49,483 nt of DNA from an uncultured Romboutsia sp. GTDB lineage: Bacteria > Bacillota > Clostridia > Peptostreptococcales > Peptostreptococcaceae. The first letter of the stretch is position 1, and each line of letters opens with the position of its first letter. Where the stretch lies: the NCBI GenBank assembly GCA_904418825.1, contig CAJFPU010000018.1:1-49483 (forward strand), given 5' to 3'. Under the pieces are notes generated by a model. The model saw nothing but the letters and a program-made list of their open reading frames with translations, did no database searches and was not told the DNA's origin. Of this stretch, positions 25,980 through 34,217 are shown in pieces. The position numbers and the translations under genes are program-made.

Positions 25980-26099
25980 ATGAGTAGTAAAATTCAAAAA
26001 CAGAAGAAAAGACAAAAAATGATAGCCTTATTTATAGTACTAACTTTAGTAGTTTCTAGTATGACGGCTTTATTGAGTGTTATAGCATCTATGTTATAA
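25980..26099 (+). CDS. Small single-span membrane protein (39 residues)
   Basis: Very basic N-terminus (MSSKIQKQKKRQK) followed by one hydrophobic helix (MIALFIVLTLVVSSMTALLS). It has a ribosome site (ATGGAGTGA) and sits 15 bp after galU and directly before a strong terminator, so it is expressed with galU. The pattern resembles the small DUF4044-type proteins of Firmicutes; that resemblance is from memory. Function unknown. Confidence 0.75.
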   Translation: MSSKIQKQKKRQKMIALFIVLTLVVSSMTALLSVIASML

Positions 26100-26133
26100 A
26101 AAGTGCTGTATCCATATGGATACAGCATTTTTT
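26100..26133 (+). terminator. Strong intrinsic terminator after galU and the small protein gene
   Basis: TGCTGTATCC-ATAT-GGATACAGCA, a perfect 10-bp stem preceded by A-rich and followed by six T residues. Confidence 0.95.
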
Positions 26134-26298
26134 ACGTTTAAGTAAATTATATTACTTTAATACTTTTTTATAAGATTACAAAGATAGTTATATAAATGTA
26201 TTGGATTTGAGTGTAAAAAATATTTTGAGTAACGGACAAAGTCGTTGCGACATGAAATATTTCGCCGGCACGTTGCTCAAGCGAAGCGAATTTTTTAT
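26134..26298. repeat. Dispersed non-coding repeat, copy 1, with a CpG-rich core
   Basis: This aligns end to end with 43813-43976. Shared words include TTAAGTAAA, ACAAAGATAGTTATA, AAATGTATT, ATTTGAGT, ATATTTTGAGTAA and ACATGAAATATTTC. The core 26229-26292 is 32/64 G+C with eight CpG steps, sharply different from its surroundings, and can form GTCG-TTG-CGAC and TTCGC...GCGAA pairings. No open reading frame of note. It lies directly after a terminator. The remaining gap to glpX (26299-26453) is plain AT-rich sequence. Confidence 0.75.
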
Positions 26299-26453
26299 AT
26301 TAAAAAATATATTTAATTTATAATAAAAGAAATTACATTTAAACTATAGATTTAGCATAAAGTAAACTTTTATATATTGTATGGTTAGGTTATAAATAAT
26401 ATGTCTAATAAGTTAAAATATAGTATACTAATTAATAAAAATGTATATAAATG

Positions 26454-26482
26454 TTTACTAATTAACAAACATGATATATAAT
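26454..26482 (+). promoter_or_regulatory. Probable glpX promoter within a 30-bp tandem duplication
   Basis: TTTACT, 17-bp spacer, TATAAT. The region 26426-26455 is imperfectly repeated at 26456-26485 (both begin TACTAATTAA), so the promoter segment looks duplicated. The start codon lies 34 bp downstream. Confidence 0.55.
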
Positions 26483-26516
26483 TTCATTGATAATACTAAC
26501 GGAGGAGATGAATATT

Positions 26517-27518
26517 ATGGATAGAAATTTAGCACTAGAACTTGTTAGAGTAACAGAAGCTGCAGCTTTAGTATCGTCAAAATTTATGGGAAGAGGCGAT
26601 AAAAATGGAGCTGATGGAGCAGCGGTTGAGGCGATGAGAAAAGCTTTTGAATCCGTAAATATAAGTGGAGAAGTAGTTATAGGAGAGGGAGAACTTGATG
26701 AAGCTCCGATGTTATATATTGGTGAAAAAGTAGGTAAGAGAACTAGTGACAGTATGGAAGTTGATATAGCTGTTGACCCATTAGATGGAACGACTTTAAT
26801 AGCTAAAGGTCTTCCGAATGTTATATCTGTAATAGCAATTGGATCAAAGGGAAGTTTATTAAATGCGCCAGATACATATATGAAAAAAATAGTAGTAGGA
26901 CCAAAAGCTAAAGGTGCTATTGATTTAAATAAAACAGTTGAAGAAAATATAATAGCTGTATCTAAAGCATTAGGTAAAAATACAACACAAATGACAATAG
27001 CAGTTCAAGATAGAGAAAGGCACAACTATATAGTTGAAGCAGCTAGAAAGTTAGGCACGAGAATTCAAATGTTTGGAGATGGAGATGTTGCTACTGGAAT
27101 AGCAACTTGCTTTGATGAAACAGGAATAGATATGATGATGGGTATTGGTGGAGGCCCAGAAGGTGTAATAACAGCGGCTGCTATAAAATGCATGGGTGGA
27201 GATATGCAAGCTCAAATATGTCCATTAAGTGAACAAGAATTAAAAAGATGTTATGAATTAGGATTTACAGATGAAGAATTAGAAAAAGTATTAACTATTG
27301 AAGATTTAGCTAAAGGAGATAATTTATTCTTTGCGGCAACTGGTATAACAGAAGGGGATTTATTAAATGGAGTAAAACATATTGGAAGTAATAAGGCGAA
27401 AACTCAATCAGTAGTAATGAGAGCAAAAACAGGAACTATAAGATTTGTTGATGCTATTCATAGTTTAGATAAAAATGATATATTAGTTGATTTAATGAAA
27501 AAATACAATATGGAGTAA
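26517..27518 (+). CDS. glpX: Class II fructose-1,6-bisphosphatase GlpX
   Basis: 333 residues from ATG 26517, giving the usual start MDRNLALELVRVTEAAAL, with GGAGGAG upstream; the ATG at 26508 is too close to that site. Metal and substrate motifs: GEGELDEAPMLYIGE, VDPLDGTT, FGDGDVATG and GIGGGPEGVITAAA. It dephosphorylates fructose-1,6-bisphosphate in gluconeogenesis. The glpX - rho - rpmE - tdk order matches B. subtilis. Confidence 0.96.
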   Translation: MDRNLALELVRVTEAAALVSSKFMGRGDKNGADGAAVEAMRKAFESVNISGEVVIGEGELDEAPMLYIGEKVGKRTSDSMEVDIAVDPLDGTTLIAKGLPNVISVIAIGSKGSLLNAPDTYMKKIVVGPKAKGAIDLNKTVEENIIAVSKALGKNTTQMTIAVQDRERHNYIVEAARKLGTRIQMFGDGDVATGIATCFDETGIDMMMGIGGGPEGVITAAAIKCMGGDMQAQICPLSEQELKRCYELGFTDEELEKVLTIEDLAKGDNLFFAATGITEGDLLNGVKHIGSNKAKTQSVVMRAKTGTIRFVDAIHSLDKNDILVDLMKKYNME

Positions 27519-27528
27519 GATTAAAATA

Positions 27529-27559
27529 AGGAGCTATTTTTGATTAAGAACTAGCTCCT
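27529..27559 (+). terminator. Hairpin after glpX (weak terminator)
   Basis: AGGAGCTA (27529-27536) pairs with TAGCTCCT (27552-27559). The flank is AT-rich but lacks a proper T-run; T5 is in the loop. It could be an incomplete or protein-assisted terminator. Confidence 0.5.
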
Positions 27560-27702
27560 ATATTAATTATTAAAATATATAGTTATTATGTTATTTACAT
27601 ATATAAATATATGTTTGAAAATTTACATATATATAGTTTAAAAGTTTTTAAAATAGTATAAAATATATAGTATAAAATTATGGTATATATTTAGTTTATT
27701 TA

Positions 27703-27731
27703 TTGACCATACATATTAATGATGATATCAT
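27703..27731 (+). promoter_or_regulatory. Probable rho promoter
   Basis: TTGACC, 17-bp spacer, TATCAT, in the 307-bp gap between glpX and rho. The predicted transcript start is near 27738, giving a leader of almost 90 nt. The stretch 27560-27700 upstream is AT-rich with short direct repeats (TTTACATATATA twice) and no gene. Confidence 0.6.
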
Positions 27732-27737
27732 TAAAAT

Positions 27738-27825
27738 TAATTATTAATTAAACTTTTCTTTTTCACACCTTTAATTTCCAAAAATATAAAGATACATATT
27801 TATATGATAGATGAGGAGGATTTTT
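27738..27825 (+). promoter_or_regulatory. rho leader with a G-free pyrimidine-rich stretch
   Basis: Within the leader, 27753-27779 has eight C, no G and mostly T (starting CTTTTCTTTTTCACACC). Unstructured C-containing, G-poor RNA is what Rho binds (rut-like), and E. coli rho is autogenously attenuated in its leader. Autoregulation here is inference from composition and position. Confidence 0.4.
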
Positions 27826-29328
27826 TTGAATTTAGATCAAATAACACCAAATGAATTAGGTAGTAAAACATTAACTCAACTTAGAGATATAGCTAAAGAA
27901 ATAGGTATAAAATCTGTGAGTAAATATAAAAAGAATGAATTAATTGAACTTATAAATGAAAATATAAAAAAAGAAGAAACTGTAGAAGAAAAAACAAATA
28001 TATTACAAGAAAATAAAATAGAGAAAAATGAGAACGTGGAAAATAAAAGCTATATAAAACCTTATGAAAAGAAAAATACGGATAGAAACACAGATAATAG
28101 ATATCAAAGAAATGAAAATAAATCATCAAATACTGAGTATGTAAATACGAGAAATAATAAAGGATACTATACACCTAAGATTGTTGAAGAATCTAAGATA
28201 GTAGATGAATTTAACACATCAAAAGATGATGAGGTAATGGGTGTTTTAGAAATATTACCAGATGGATTTGGATTTTTAAGAGGATCGAATTATTTATCAA
28301 CAGAAGGGGATGTATATGTATCACCATCTCAAATAAGAAGATTTAATATGAAGACTGGGGATAAAGTAAAGGGAATAACTAGACACCCTAAAACAGGAGA
28401 GAAGTTTAGAGCTCTTTTATATGTTCAAAAGATAAATGATGAGAATCCAGAAACTGCAATACAAAGAAAAGCATTTGAATTATTAACTCCAATATACCCA
28501 GAAGAAAGATTAACATTAGAAAGAAGTCAAAGTGATATAGCTACAAGACTTATAGATTTAATATCACCTATAGGAAAAGGGCAAAGAGGATTAATAGTTG
28601 CTCCTCCTAAAGCAGGTAAAACTAGCTTACTTAAAAATGTAGCAAACAGTATCGCAAAAAATCATCCAAATGTTGAGTTAATAGTTCTTCTTATAGATGA
28701 AAGACCTGAAGAGGTTACTGATATGAGAGAATCAATAAATGGAGATGTTATATACTCTACTTTTGATCAAGTATCAAGCCATCATGTTAAGGTTGCAGAA
28801 ATGGTTTTAAATAGAGCGCAAAGATTAGTTGAACATGGTAAAGATGTTGTAATACTTTTAGATAGTATTACAAGACTTGCAAGAGCTTATAACCTTACAA
28901 TATCTCCAACGGGTAGGACTTTATCAGGAGGTTTAGATCCAGGGGCTTTACATGGACCTAAGAAATTCTTTGGTGCAGCTAGAAATATAAGACAAGGTGG
29001 ATCTCTTACAATACTTGCAACTGCATTAGTTGAAACAGGTTCAAGAATGGATGATGTTATATTTGAAGAATTTAAAGGGACTGGAAATATGGAATTAAAT
29101 CTAGACAGAAAACTAGCTGAGAAGAGAATATTCCCAGCTGTAGATATATATAAATCAGGAACAAGAAGAGAAGATTTATTACTTACTGAAGAAGAAAAAA
29201 CTGCTCTATGGAAGTTAAGAAGAGAGATGAGTAATAATTCAGTTTTAGAAGTTACTGATAAAGTTATTGAGTTGCTTAAGAAAACTAAAAATAATGATGA
29301 ATTTATAAAATCAATAAAAGGTATTTAA
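27826..29328 (+). CDS. rho: Transcription termination factor Rho with Asn-rich insertion
   Basis: 500 residues from TTG 27826; the ribosome site AGGAGGA is 6 bp upstream, so an ATG at 27811 that overlaps this site is not the start. Order: Rho N-terminal SAP-like helical domain (about 1-48); a low-complexity Asn/Lys/Glu-rich insertion (about 50-135, 14 Asn between 58 and 111); cold-shock-type RNA-binding domain ([15 protein letters not shown]); and RecA-like ATPase with Walker [12 protein letters not shown], Walker [16 protein letters not shown], the Q-loop region and the R-loop [20 protein letters not shown]. Hexameric RNA translocase ending untranslated transcripts. Confidence 0.97.
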   Translation: MNLDQITPNELGSKTLTQLRDIAKEIGIKSVSKYKKNELIELINENIKKEETVEEKTNILQENKIEKNENVENKSYIKPYEKKNTDRNTDNRYQRNENKSSNTEYVNTRNNKGYYTPKIVEESKIVDEFNTSKDDEVMGVLEILPDGFGFLRGSNYLSTEGDVYVSPSQIRRFNMKTGDKVKGITRHPKTGEKFRALLYVQKINDENPETAIQRKAFELLTPIYPEERLTLERSQSDIATRLIDLISPIGKGQRGLIVAPPKAGKTSLLKNVANSIAKNHPNVELIVLLIDERPEEVTDMRESINGDVIYSTFDQVSSHHVKVAEMVLNRAQRLVEHGKDVVILLDSITRLARAYNLTISPTGRTLSGGLDPGALHGPKKFFGAARNIRQGGSLTILATALVETGSRMDDVIFEEFKGTGNMELNLDRKLAEKRIFPAVDIYKSGTRREDLLLTEEEKTALWKLRREMSNNSVLEVTDKVIELLKKTKNNDEFIKSIKGI

Positions 29329-29344
29329 GTAATATAAAAACTCC

Positions 29345-29373
29345 TTGAATGGATAAAAAACTTATGCTATAAT
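29345..29373 (+). promoter_or_regulatory. rpmE promoter
   Basis: TTGAAT, 17-bp spacer, perfect TATAAT, 71 bp before the L31 start. One of the best sigma-A matches in the window. Confidence 0.75.
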
Positions 29374-29443
29374 GGTGTAGTTGATATTGCAAAACGAAAA
29401 ATTAATATATTTAATTTATAGAATAACGAAAGAGGTGAATAGA

Positions 29444-29644
29444 ATGCAAAAAGATATACAACCAAAATACGAAGCTATAGAAGTACGTTGTGCTTGTGGA
29501 AACACATTTAAAGCTGGTTCTGTTAAGGACGAAATAAAAATAGAAATATGTTCTGAATGCCATCCTTTCTATACTGGAAAGCAAAAGAATATAGAAGCTG
29601 GTGGAAGAATAGACAAGTTCAAGAAGAGATTCAAAATGGACTAG
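29444..29644 (+). CDS. rpmE: 50S ribosomal protein L31 (zinc-binding form)
   Basis: 66 residues from ATG 29444 (AGAGGTG ribosome site); an upstream in-frame ATG at 29381 is untranslated leader. Four cysteines in the pattern C-x-C...C-x-x-C (RCACGNTF and [13 protein letters not shown]) make this the C+ zinc-binding type. Central-protuberance protein linking the 50S and 30S subunits. Own promoter and terminator; no zinc-independent paralogue in the window. Confidence 0.96.
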   Translation: MQKDIQPKYEAIEVRCACGNTFKAGSVKDEIKIEICSECHPFYTGKQKNIEAGGRIDKFKKRFKMD

Positions 29645-29652
29645 TCTTTTTA

Positions 29653-29684
29653 AAAAGAGGAGTTGGGAAACCAACTCTTCTTTT
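29653..29684 (+). terminator. Intrinsic terminator after rpmE
   Basis: AAGAGGAGTTGG-GAAA-CCAACTCTTCTTTT: 12-bp stem with one wobble and a GNRA tetraloop, ending in T4. Confidence 0.92.
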
Positions 29685-29744
29685 GTTTAATTACTGAACT
29701 TATGTATTAAACATATGATAATCAATTCATAGGGGGTACTAGGC

Positions 29745-30329
29745 ATGTATAGACCAGTAAATCACGGATATATAGAAACTGTAATAGGTCCTATGTATAG
29801 TGGTAAAAGTGAAGAACTAATAAGAAGATTAAAAAGAGCTAAAATAGCAAAACAAAATATAGTTGTATTTAAACCTCAAATAGATGATAGATATAGCAAG
29901 GAAGATGTTGTTTCTCATAGTGGGGATAGCATAAAAGCTATACCTATAAGTGATTCTAATCAAATATATGATTATATAGATGAAAAAACTCAAGTTGTAG
30001 GTATTGATGAAGTTCAATTTTTTGATGATAATATAGTTGATATAGCTATAGATTTAGCAGATAAAGGAATAAGGGTTATTGCGGCTGGATTAGATATGGA
30101 TTTTAAAGGAGAACCTTTTGGTCCAACTCCAAGACTTTTAGCTGTATCTGAATTTGTTGACAAGATACAAGCAATATGTTCAGTTTGTGGACAACCTGCT
30201 ACGAGATCTCAAAGATTGATAAATGGACAACCTGCAAGATATGATGATCCTATAATACAAGTAGGTGCAGTTGAAAGTTATGAAGCTAGATGTAGAAAGT
30301 GTCATGTAGTACATTGTGAAGATAAATAA
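29745..30329 (+). CDS. tdk: Thymidine kinase, type II
   Basis: 194 residues. Walker [15 protein letters not shown] (K21, S22), Walker [11 protein letters not shown], lasso region with substrate contacts, and a structural zinc site formed by CSVC ([13 protein letters not shown]) and CRKCHVVHC. Salvages thymidine to dTMP. Position after rpmE is conserved with B. subtilis. Ribosome site AGGGGG. Confidence 0.96.
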   Translation: MYRPVNHGYIETVIGPMYSGKSEELIRRLKRAKIAKQNIVVFKPQIDDRYSKEDVVSHSGDSIKAIPISDSNQIYDYIDEKTQVVGIDEVQFFDDNIVDIAIDLADKGIRVIAAGLDMDFKGEPFGPTPRLLAVSEFVDKIQAICSVCGQPATRSQRLINGQPARYDDPIIQVGAVESYEARCRKCHVVHCEDK

Positions 30330-30341
30330 TTTTATTGATAT

Positions 30342-30376
30342 ATCCTTTTAAAGTTTTACTTTAAAAGGATTTTTTG
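30342..30376 (+). terminator. Intrinsic terminator after tdk
   Basis: ATCCTTTTAAAG-TTTTA-CTTTAAAAGGAT, a perfect 12-bp stem followed by T5. Confidence 0.93.
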
Positions 30377-30429
30377 TATTATAATAAAGTATAGATATAA
30401 GTTAAATTTTAATTTAAAGAGGTGGGTAA

Positions 30430-31329
30430 ATGAGTAAGATATCTGTGGGAGGTCAAGCTGTTATAGAGGGCGTAATGATGCAATCTAAAGACAAAAGGGC
30501 TATTGCTATAAGAAAAAATAATGGAAAAATAGTGTTAAAAAAGAATAACATTAAAAGTTGGATAAATGAAAAAAATATAAATAAAATACCTTTTTTAAGA
30601 GGGTCATTTATATTATTAGAAACTATGATAGAAGGCATAAAAAGTTTGAACTTTTCATCTGAATTTTTTATTGAAGATGGAGAAGAAGATGCTTTTGATA
30701 GATTTATAAAAAAGATATTTAAGGATAAAGCTAATGATGCAATAATAGGTATATCCTTAGTATTATCACTATTATTCTCTGTTGGGATTTTTATACTTAT
30801 ACCAACAACCGTAGGAGGTATATTTTCAAAGATAATAGAGAATAAGTTAATACTTAATCTAATAGAGGGAATACTTAGAATAAGTATATTATTTGCATAC
30901 ATAGTTATAATATCTCAAAATAATGATATTAAAAGAGTATTTCAATATCACGGAGCAGAACATAAATCAATACATTGTTATGAAAGTGGATTAGACCTTA
31001 CAGTAGAAAATGCTAAAAAATTTACTACACTTCATCCTAGATGTGGAACAAACTTTTTATTTATAGTTATGTTTACATCAATAATACTATTTTCTTTCTT
31101 CGGGTGGCCTAATCCATTAGTCAGAATTGCCATGAGAATATTATTTATTCCAATAGTAGCCGGTATATCTTATGAAATAATAAAATTTCTTGGGAAATAT
31201 AATAATAAATTTACTAAAATTGTCGCATACCCTGGTATGATGTTGCAAAAATTTACAACTAAAGAACCGGATGATGAACAATTAGAAGTTGCATTAACTG
31301 CTTTAAAAGCTGTAATAAATGAAGAATAA
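30430..31329 (+). CDS. DUF1385 (YqhQ-like) membrane protein
   Basis: 299 residues. Starts SKISVGGQAVIEGVMMQSKD, the hallmark of the DUF1385 family. Several membrane helices (about 98-120, 128-150, 202-222, 230-250) and the conserved YHGAEHKSIHCYE and LHPRCGTNF motifs, with His and Cys residues that could bind a metal or ligand. The function of the family is not known. In clostridia it typically precedes prmC-prfA, as here; prmC starts 11 bp after its stop. Confidence 0.9.
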   Translation: MSKISVGGQAVIEGVMMQSKDKRAIAIRKNNGKIVLKKNNIKSWINEKNINKIPFLRGSFILLETMIEGIKSLNFSSEFFIEDGEEDAFDRFIKKIFKDKANDAIIGISLVLSLLFSVGIFILIPTTVGGIFSKIIENKLILNLIEGILRISILFAYIVIISQNNDIKRVFQYHGAEHKSIHCYESGLDLTVENAKKFTTLHPRCGTNFLFIVMFTSIILFSFFGWPNPLVRIAMRILFIPIVAGISYEIIKFLGKYNNKFTKIVAYPGMMLQKFTTKEPDDEQLEVALTALKAVINEE

Positions 31330-31339
31330 AGGAGATACT

Positions 31340-32194
31340 ATGACAATAAGAGATATAATCATTAAATACTCTCAAGAGCTAGAAAATATAAGTGATACTC
31401 CTAGACTAGACGTAGAACTGTTTTTACAAAAAGCTCTTGGTGGAGTTGATAGAATTTACATACATTTAAATTTAAATAAGGAACTTACAAAAGAACAATA
31501 TGGTGAATTTATAGAATATATAAATGATAGAATTAATGGAAGACCTGTTGCGTATATAGTAGGTAATAGAGAGTTTATGGGATTAGACTTGTTTGTAAAA
31601 GAAGGTGTTTTAATTCCTAGACCAGATACTGAAACATTAGTTGAGGAAATAATAGATCTTTGTAAAGATAAAAGTGAAAAAATAGATATACTTGATATCG
31701 GAACTGGATCGGGTGCAATTACTGTAAGTTTAGCTAAATATATAGAAAATTCAAAAGTAATGTCTTTTGATATATCAGATATACCTCTAGAAGTAGGAAA
31801 AATAAATGCTATAAATAATAAAGTGGATAATAAAATTGAGTTTATAAAATCAGATTTGTTTAGTGCTATACAAGATAAACAAAAACAATTTGATGTAATA
31901 GTATCTAATCCACCTTATATACCTAAAAAGGATATAGAAACTCTTCATACACAAGTGAAGGATTATGAACCGTATAATGCTCTTGAAGGTGGAGAAGATG
32001 GGCTTGATTTCTATAGAAATATAACTAAAGAGTCAGTAAAATATTTAAAGCAAGATGGTATATTGGCATATGAGGTTGGACATGATCAAGCTGAAGATGT
32101 ATCAGAAATAATGAAGTCATATGGATATACTAAAATATACAAAAAGAAGGATATACAAGGAATTGATAGAGTTGTTATAGGTTTTAAACTATGA
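31340..32194 (+). CDS. prmC: Release-factor glutamine methyltransferase PrmC
   Basis: 284 residues from ATG 31340 (AAAGGAG upstream); an ATG at 31319 overlaps the preceding gene and lacks a ribosome site. N-terminal helical release-factor-binding domain, then a SAM domain with motif I LDIGTGSGAITVSLA and the catalytic SNPPYIP. It methylates the glutamine of the GGQ motif in release factors, here encoded by the next gene. Cytosolic. Confidence 0.95.
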   Translation: MTIRDIIIKYSQELENISDTPRLDVELFLQKALGGVDRIYIHLNLNKELTKEQYGEFIEYINDRINGRPVAYIVGNREFMGLDLFVKEGVLIPRPDTETLVEEIIDLCKDKSEKIDILDIGTGSGAITVSLAKYIENSKVMSFDISDIPLEVGKINAINNKVDNKIEFIKSDLFSAIQDKQKQFDVIVSNPPYIPKKDIETLHTQVKDYEPYNALEGGEDGLDFYRNITKESVKYLKQDGILAYEVGHDQAEDVSEIMKSYGYTKIYKKKDIQGIDRVVIGFKL

Positions 32195-32200
32195 TATAAT
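32172..32200 (+). promoter_or_regulatory. prfA promoter inside the end of prmC
   Basis: TTGTTA, 17-bp spacer, TATAAT. The -10 begins at the base after the prmC stop codon. prfA starts 36 bp later, so prfA can be transcribed without prmC. Confidence 0.6.
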
Positions 32201-32236
32201 CAAAGAATTGATATTGACAAATAAAGAGGTGAAAAT

Positions 32237-33301
32237 ATGCTAAAAAAGCTAGAAGTACTAGAAGATAAATATAAAGATTTAACAGAAAAAATAAGTGATC
32301 CTGAAATAATAAATGATCAAAAAACATGGCAAAAGTTCATGAAAGAACATGCTGATTTAGAGCCAATAGTAATGAAATACAGAGAGTATACAAATGTATT
32401 ACAAAGCATAGCTGATTCAAAGGAAATATTACAAGAAGAATCAGATGAAGAGTTAAGAGAGTTAGCTAAAATGGAATTATCAGAGATGGAAGATATGGTT
32501 AAGCCATTAGAAGCAGAGCTTAAGATATTATTATTACCTAAGGACCCTAATGATGATAAGAACGTTATCGTTGAGATAAGAGGTGGAGCAGGTGGAGATG
32601 AAGCAGCTCTATTTGCAGGTGATTTATTTAGAATGTATTCTAGATATGCAGAGAGAAGAAGATGGAAAATGGAATTATTAAGTGCAAGTGATACTGGTGT
32701 TGGTGGATATAAAGAGGTATCATTCTTAATAAAAGGTCAAGGTGCATACTCAAGACTTAAGTATGAATCAGGAGTTCATAGAGTTCAAAGAATACCTTCT
32801 ACTGAATCAGGAGGAAGAATCCATACATCAACTGCAACAGTTGCAGTTTTACCAGAAGTTGAAGCAGTAGAAGTAAACATAAACCCAAATGATTTAAGAA
32901 TAGATGTATTCCGTTCTTCAGGAAATGGTGGACAAAGTGTTAACACTACTGACTCTGCGGTAAGAATAACTCACATACCAACAGGAGAAGTAGTATCTTG
33001 CCAAGATGGTAAATCTCAGTTAAAGAATAAAGAACAAGCACTAAAAATATTAGTAGCTAGATTAAATGATAAAGCTATAGCTGAGCAAAATAAAGATATA
33101 GCGGCAGAAAGAAAGAGCCAGGTTGGTACAGGAGATAGATCTGAAAGAATAAGAACTTACAATTTCCCTCAAGGAAGAGTAAGTGATCATAGAATAAACT
33201 TAACATTATATAAGTTAGATTCATTCATAGATGGAGATATCGATGAAATGATAGATGCTTTAATAACTGTAGATCAAACTGAAAAGATGTCATCAATATA
33301 A
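32237..33301 (+). CDS. prfA: Peptide chain release factor 1
   Basis: 354 residues. Stop-codon recognition tripeptide in [14 protein letters not shown] (PST, the RF1 version of PxT), and the peptidyl-transferase motif [18 protein letters not shown] with the GGQ that PrmC modifies. Recognises UAA and UAG. No frameshift site is present. Ribosome site AAAGAGGTG; strong terminator immediately after the stop. Confidence 0.97.
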   Translation: MLKKLEVLEDKYKDLTEKISDPEIINDQKTWQKFMKEHADLEPIVMKYREYTNVLQSIADSKEILQEESDEELRELAKMELSEMEDMVKPLEAELKILLLPKDPNDDKNVIVEIRGGAGGDEAALFAGDLFRMYSRYAERRRWKMELLSASDTGVGGYKEVSFLIKGQGAYSRLKYESGVHRVQRIPSTESGGRIHTSTATVAVLPEVEAVEVNINPNDLRIDVFRSSGNGGQSVNTTDSAVRITHIPTGEVVSCQDGKSQLKNKEQALKILVARLNDKAIAEQNKDIAAERKSQVGTGDRSERIRTYNFPQGRVSDHRINLTLYKLDSFIDGDIDEMIDALITVDQTEKMSSI

Positions 33302-33327
33302 ATCCCTATTAATCTAGGGATTTTTTT
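33301..33327 (+). terminator. Intrinsic terminator after prfA
   Basis: AATCCCTA-TTAATC-TAGGGATT with seven T; the stem starts at the last base of the stop codon. Confidence 0.93.
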
Positions 33328-33508
33328 GAGTAACTTAAAATATTTTTAACTATTTTAGATATTTAATTAATATTGATGATTAATTATTTAAAAGTCTATA
33401 TAAGTATTTTGATATGTATTTTAAGTTAAAGAATTTTCTATAATAACTTTGGTAATGTTATCTCTTTGTACTGTATATAATGTTATATATAATACAAGGA
33501 GGGTAAAT

Positions 33509-34189
33509 ATGATACTTAGAATAACCATAATAGGATTACTTGCTGGTGTTATCGGTACAGGTCTTGGAGGAATCATATCTGCTTTATTTAAAAGAAACGT
33601 CGATAAGTATTTAGATTTCTTTATGGGTTTATCTGGTGGAGTAATGCTAGCTGTAGTTGTATTTGACTTGATGAAAGAGTCTATGAATGAAATGGGTGTA
33701 TTACCTACTGTAATATTTATATTTATAGGTGTACTACTAACTATGTTTTTAAAAACAAAGTTAGATATGTCTAAAGAAATGAAAGCTGGATATCTTATAT
33801 TTATAAGCATATTATTACATAATTTACCAGAGGGGTTAGCTATAGGCTCATCTTTTATGTCTACTGAAACATTAGGTATGACACTTGCAATAATAATAGG
33901 AATACATAATGTTCCTGAAGGTCTAGCGATGGCATTGAGTTTAGTTGGAAGTAAAATGAAAATATCCAAGGTTATTTTGTTTACAATAATAGCAGGAATA
34001 CCGATGGGAATAGGAAGTTTTATAGGAGCTTATTTCGGAGGAGTATTTCATTCATTAATAGGAGTATTTCTTGCATTAGCAGCAGGTACAATGATGTATG
34101 TTGTATTAGAAGAAATATTTCCAAAATCGAGAAGTTTATATTGTATAATAGGTTTTTTAATTGGGACAATAATTGTATATTACATCTAA
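33509..34189 (+). CDS. ZIP-family divalent metal transporter
   Basis: 226 residues from ATG 33509 (AAGGAGGG upstream). About eight membrane helices; the paired metal-site motifs of ZIP proteins are present: HNLPEGLAIGSS and HNVPEGLAMALS, on successive helices. Likely moves zinc, iron or manganese into the cytosol; metal specificity cannot be read. It occupies the slot near sua5 (ywlC) where B. subtilis has the manganese exporter mntP. The 180-bp gap upstream is AT-rich with several TATAAT-like strings but no promoter I trust. Confidence 0.9.
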   Translation: MILRITIIGLLAGVIGTGLGGIISALFKRNVDKYLDFFMGLSGGVMLAVVVFDLMKESMNEMGVLPTVIFIFIGVLLTMFLKTKLDMSKEMKAGYLIFISILLHNLPEGLAIGSSFMSTETLGMTLAIIIGIHNVPEGLAMALSLVGSKMKISKVILFTIIAGIPMGIGSFIGAYFGGVFHSLIGVFLALAAGTMMYVVLEEIFPKSRSLYCIIGFLIGTIIVYYI

Positions 34190-34217
34190 AAAGATGATGA
34201 AAGTAGGTATACTAAAG

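Noticed and set aside
33466-33493. Promoter TTGTAC-N16-TATAAT before the ZIP gene
   Set aside because: Transcription would start at or inside the ribosome site, leaving almost no leader; not convincing.
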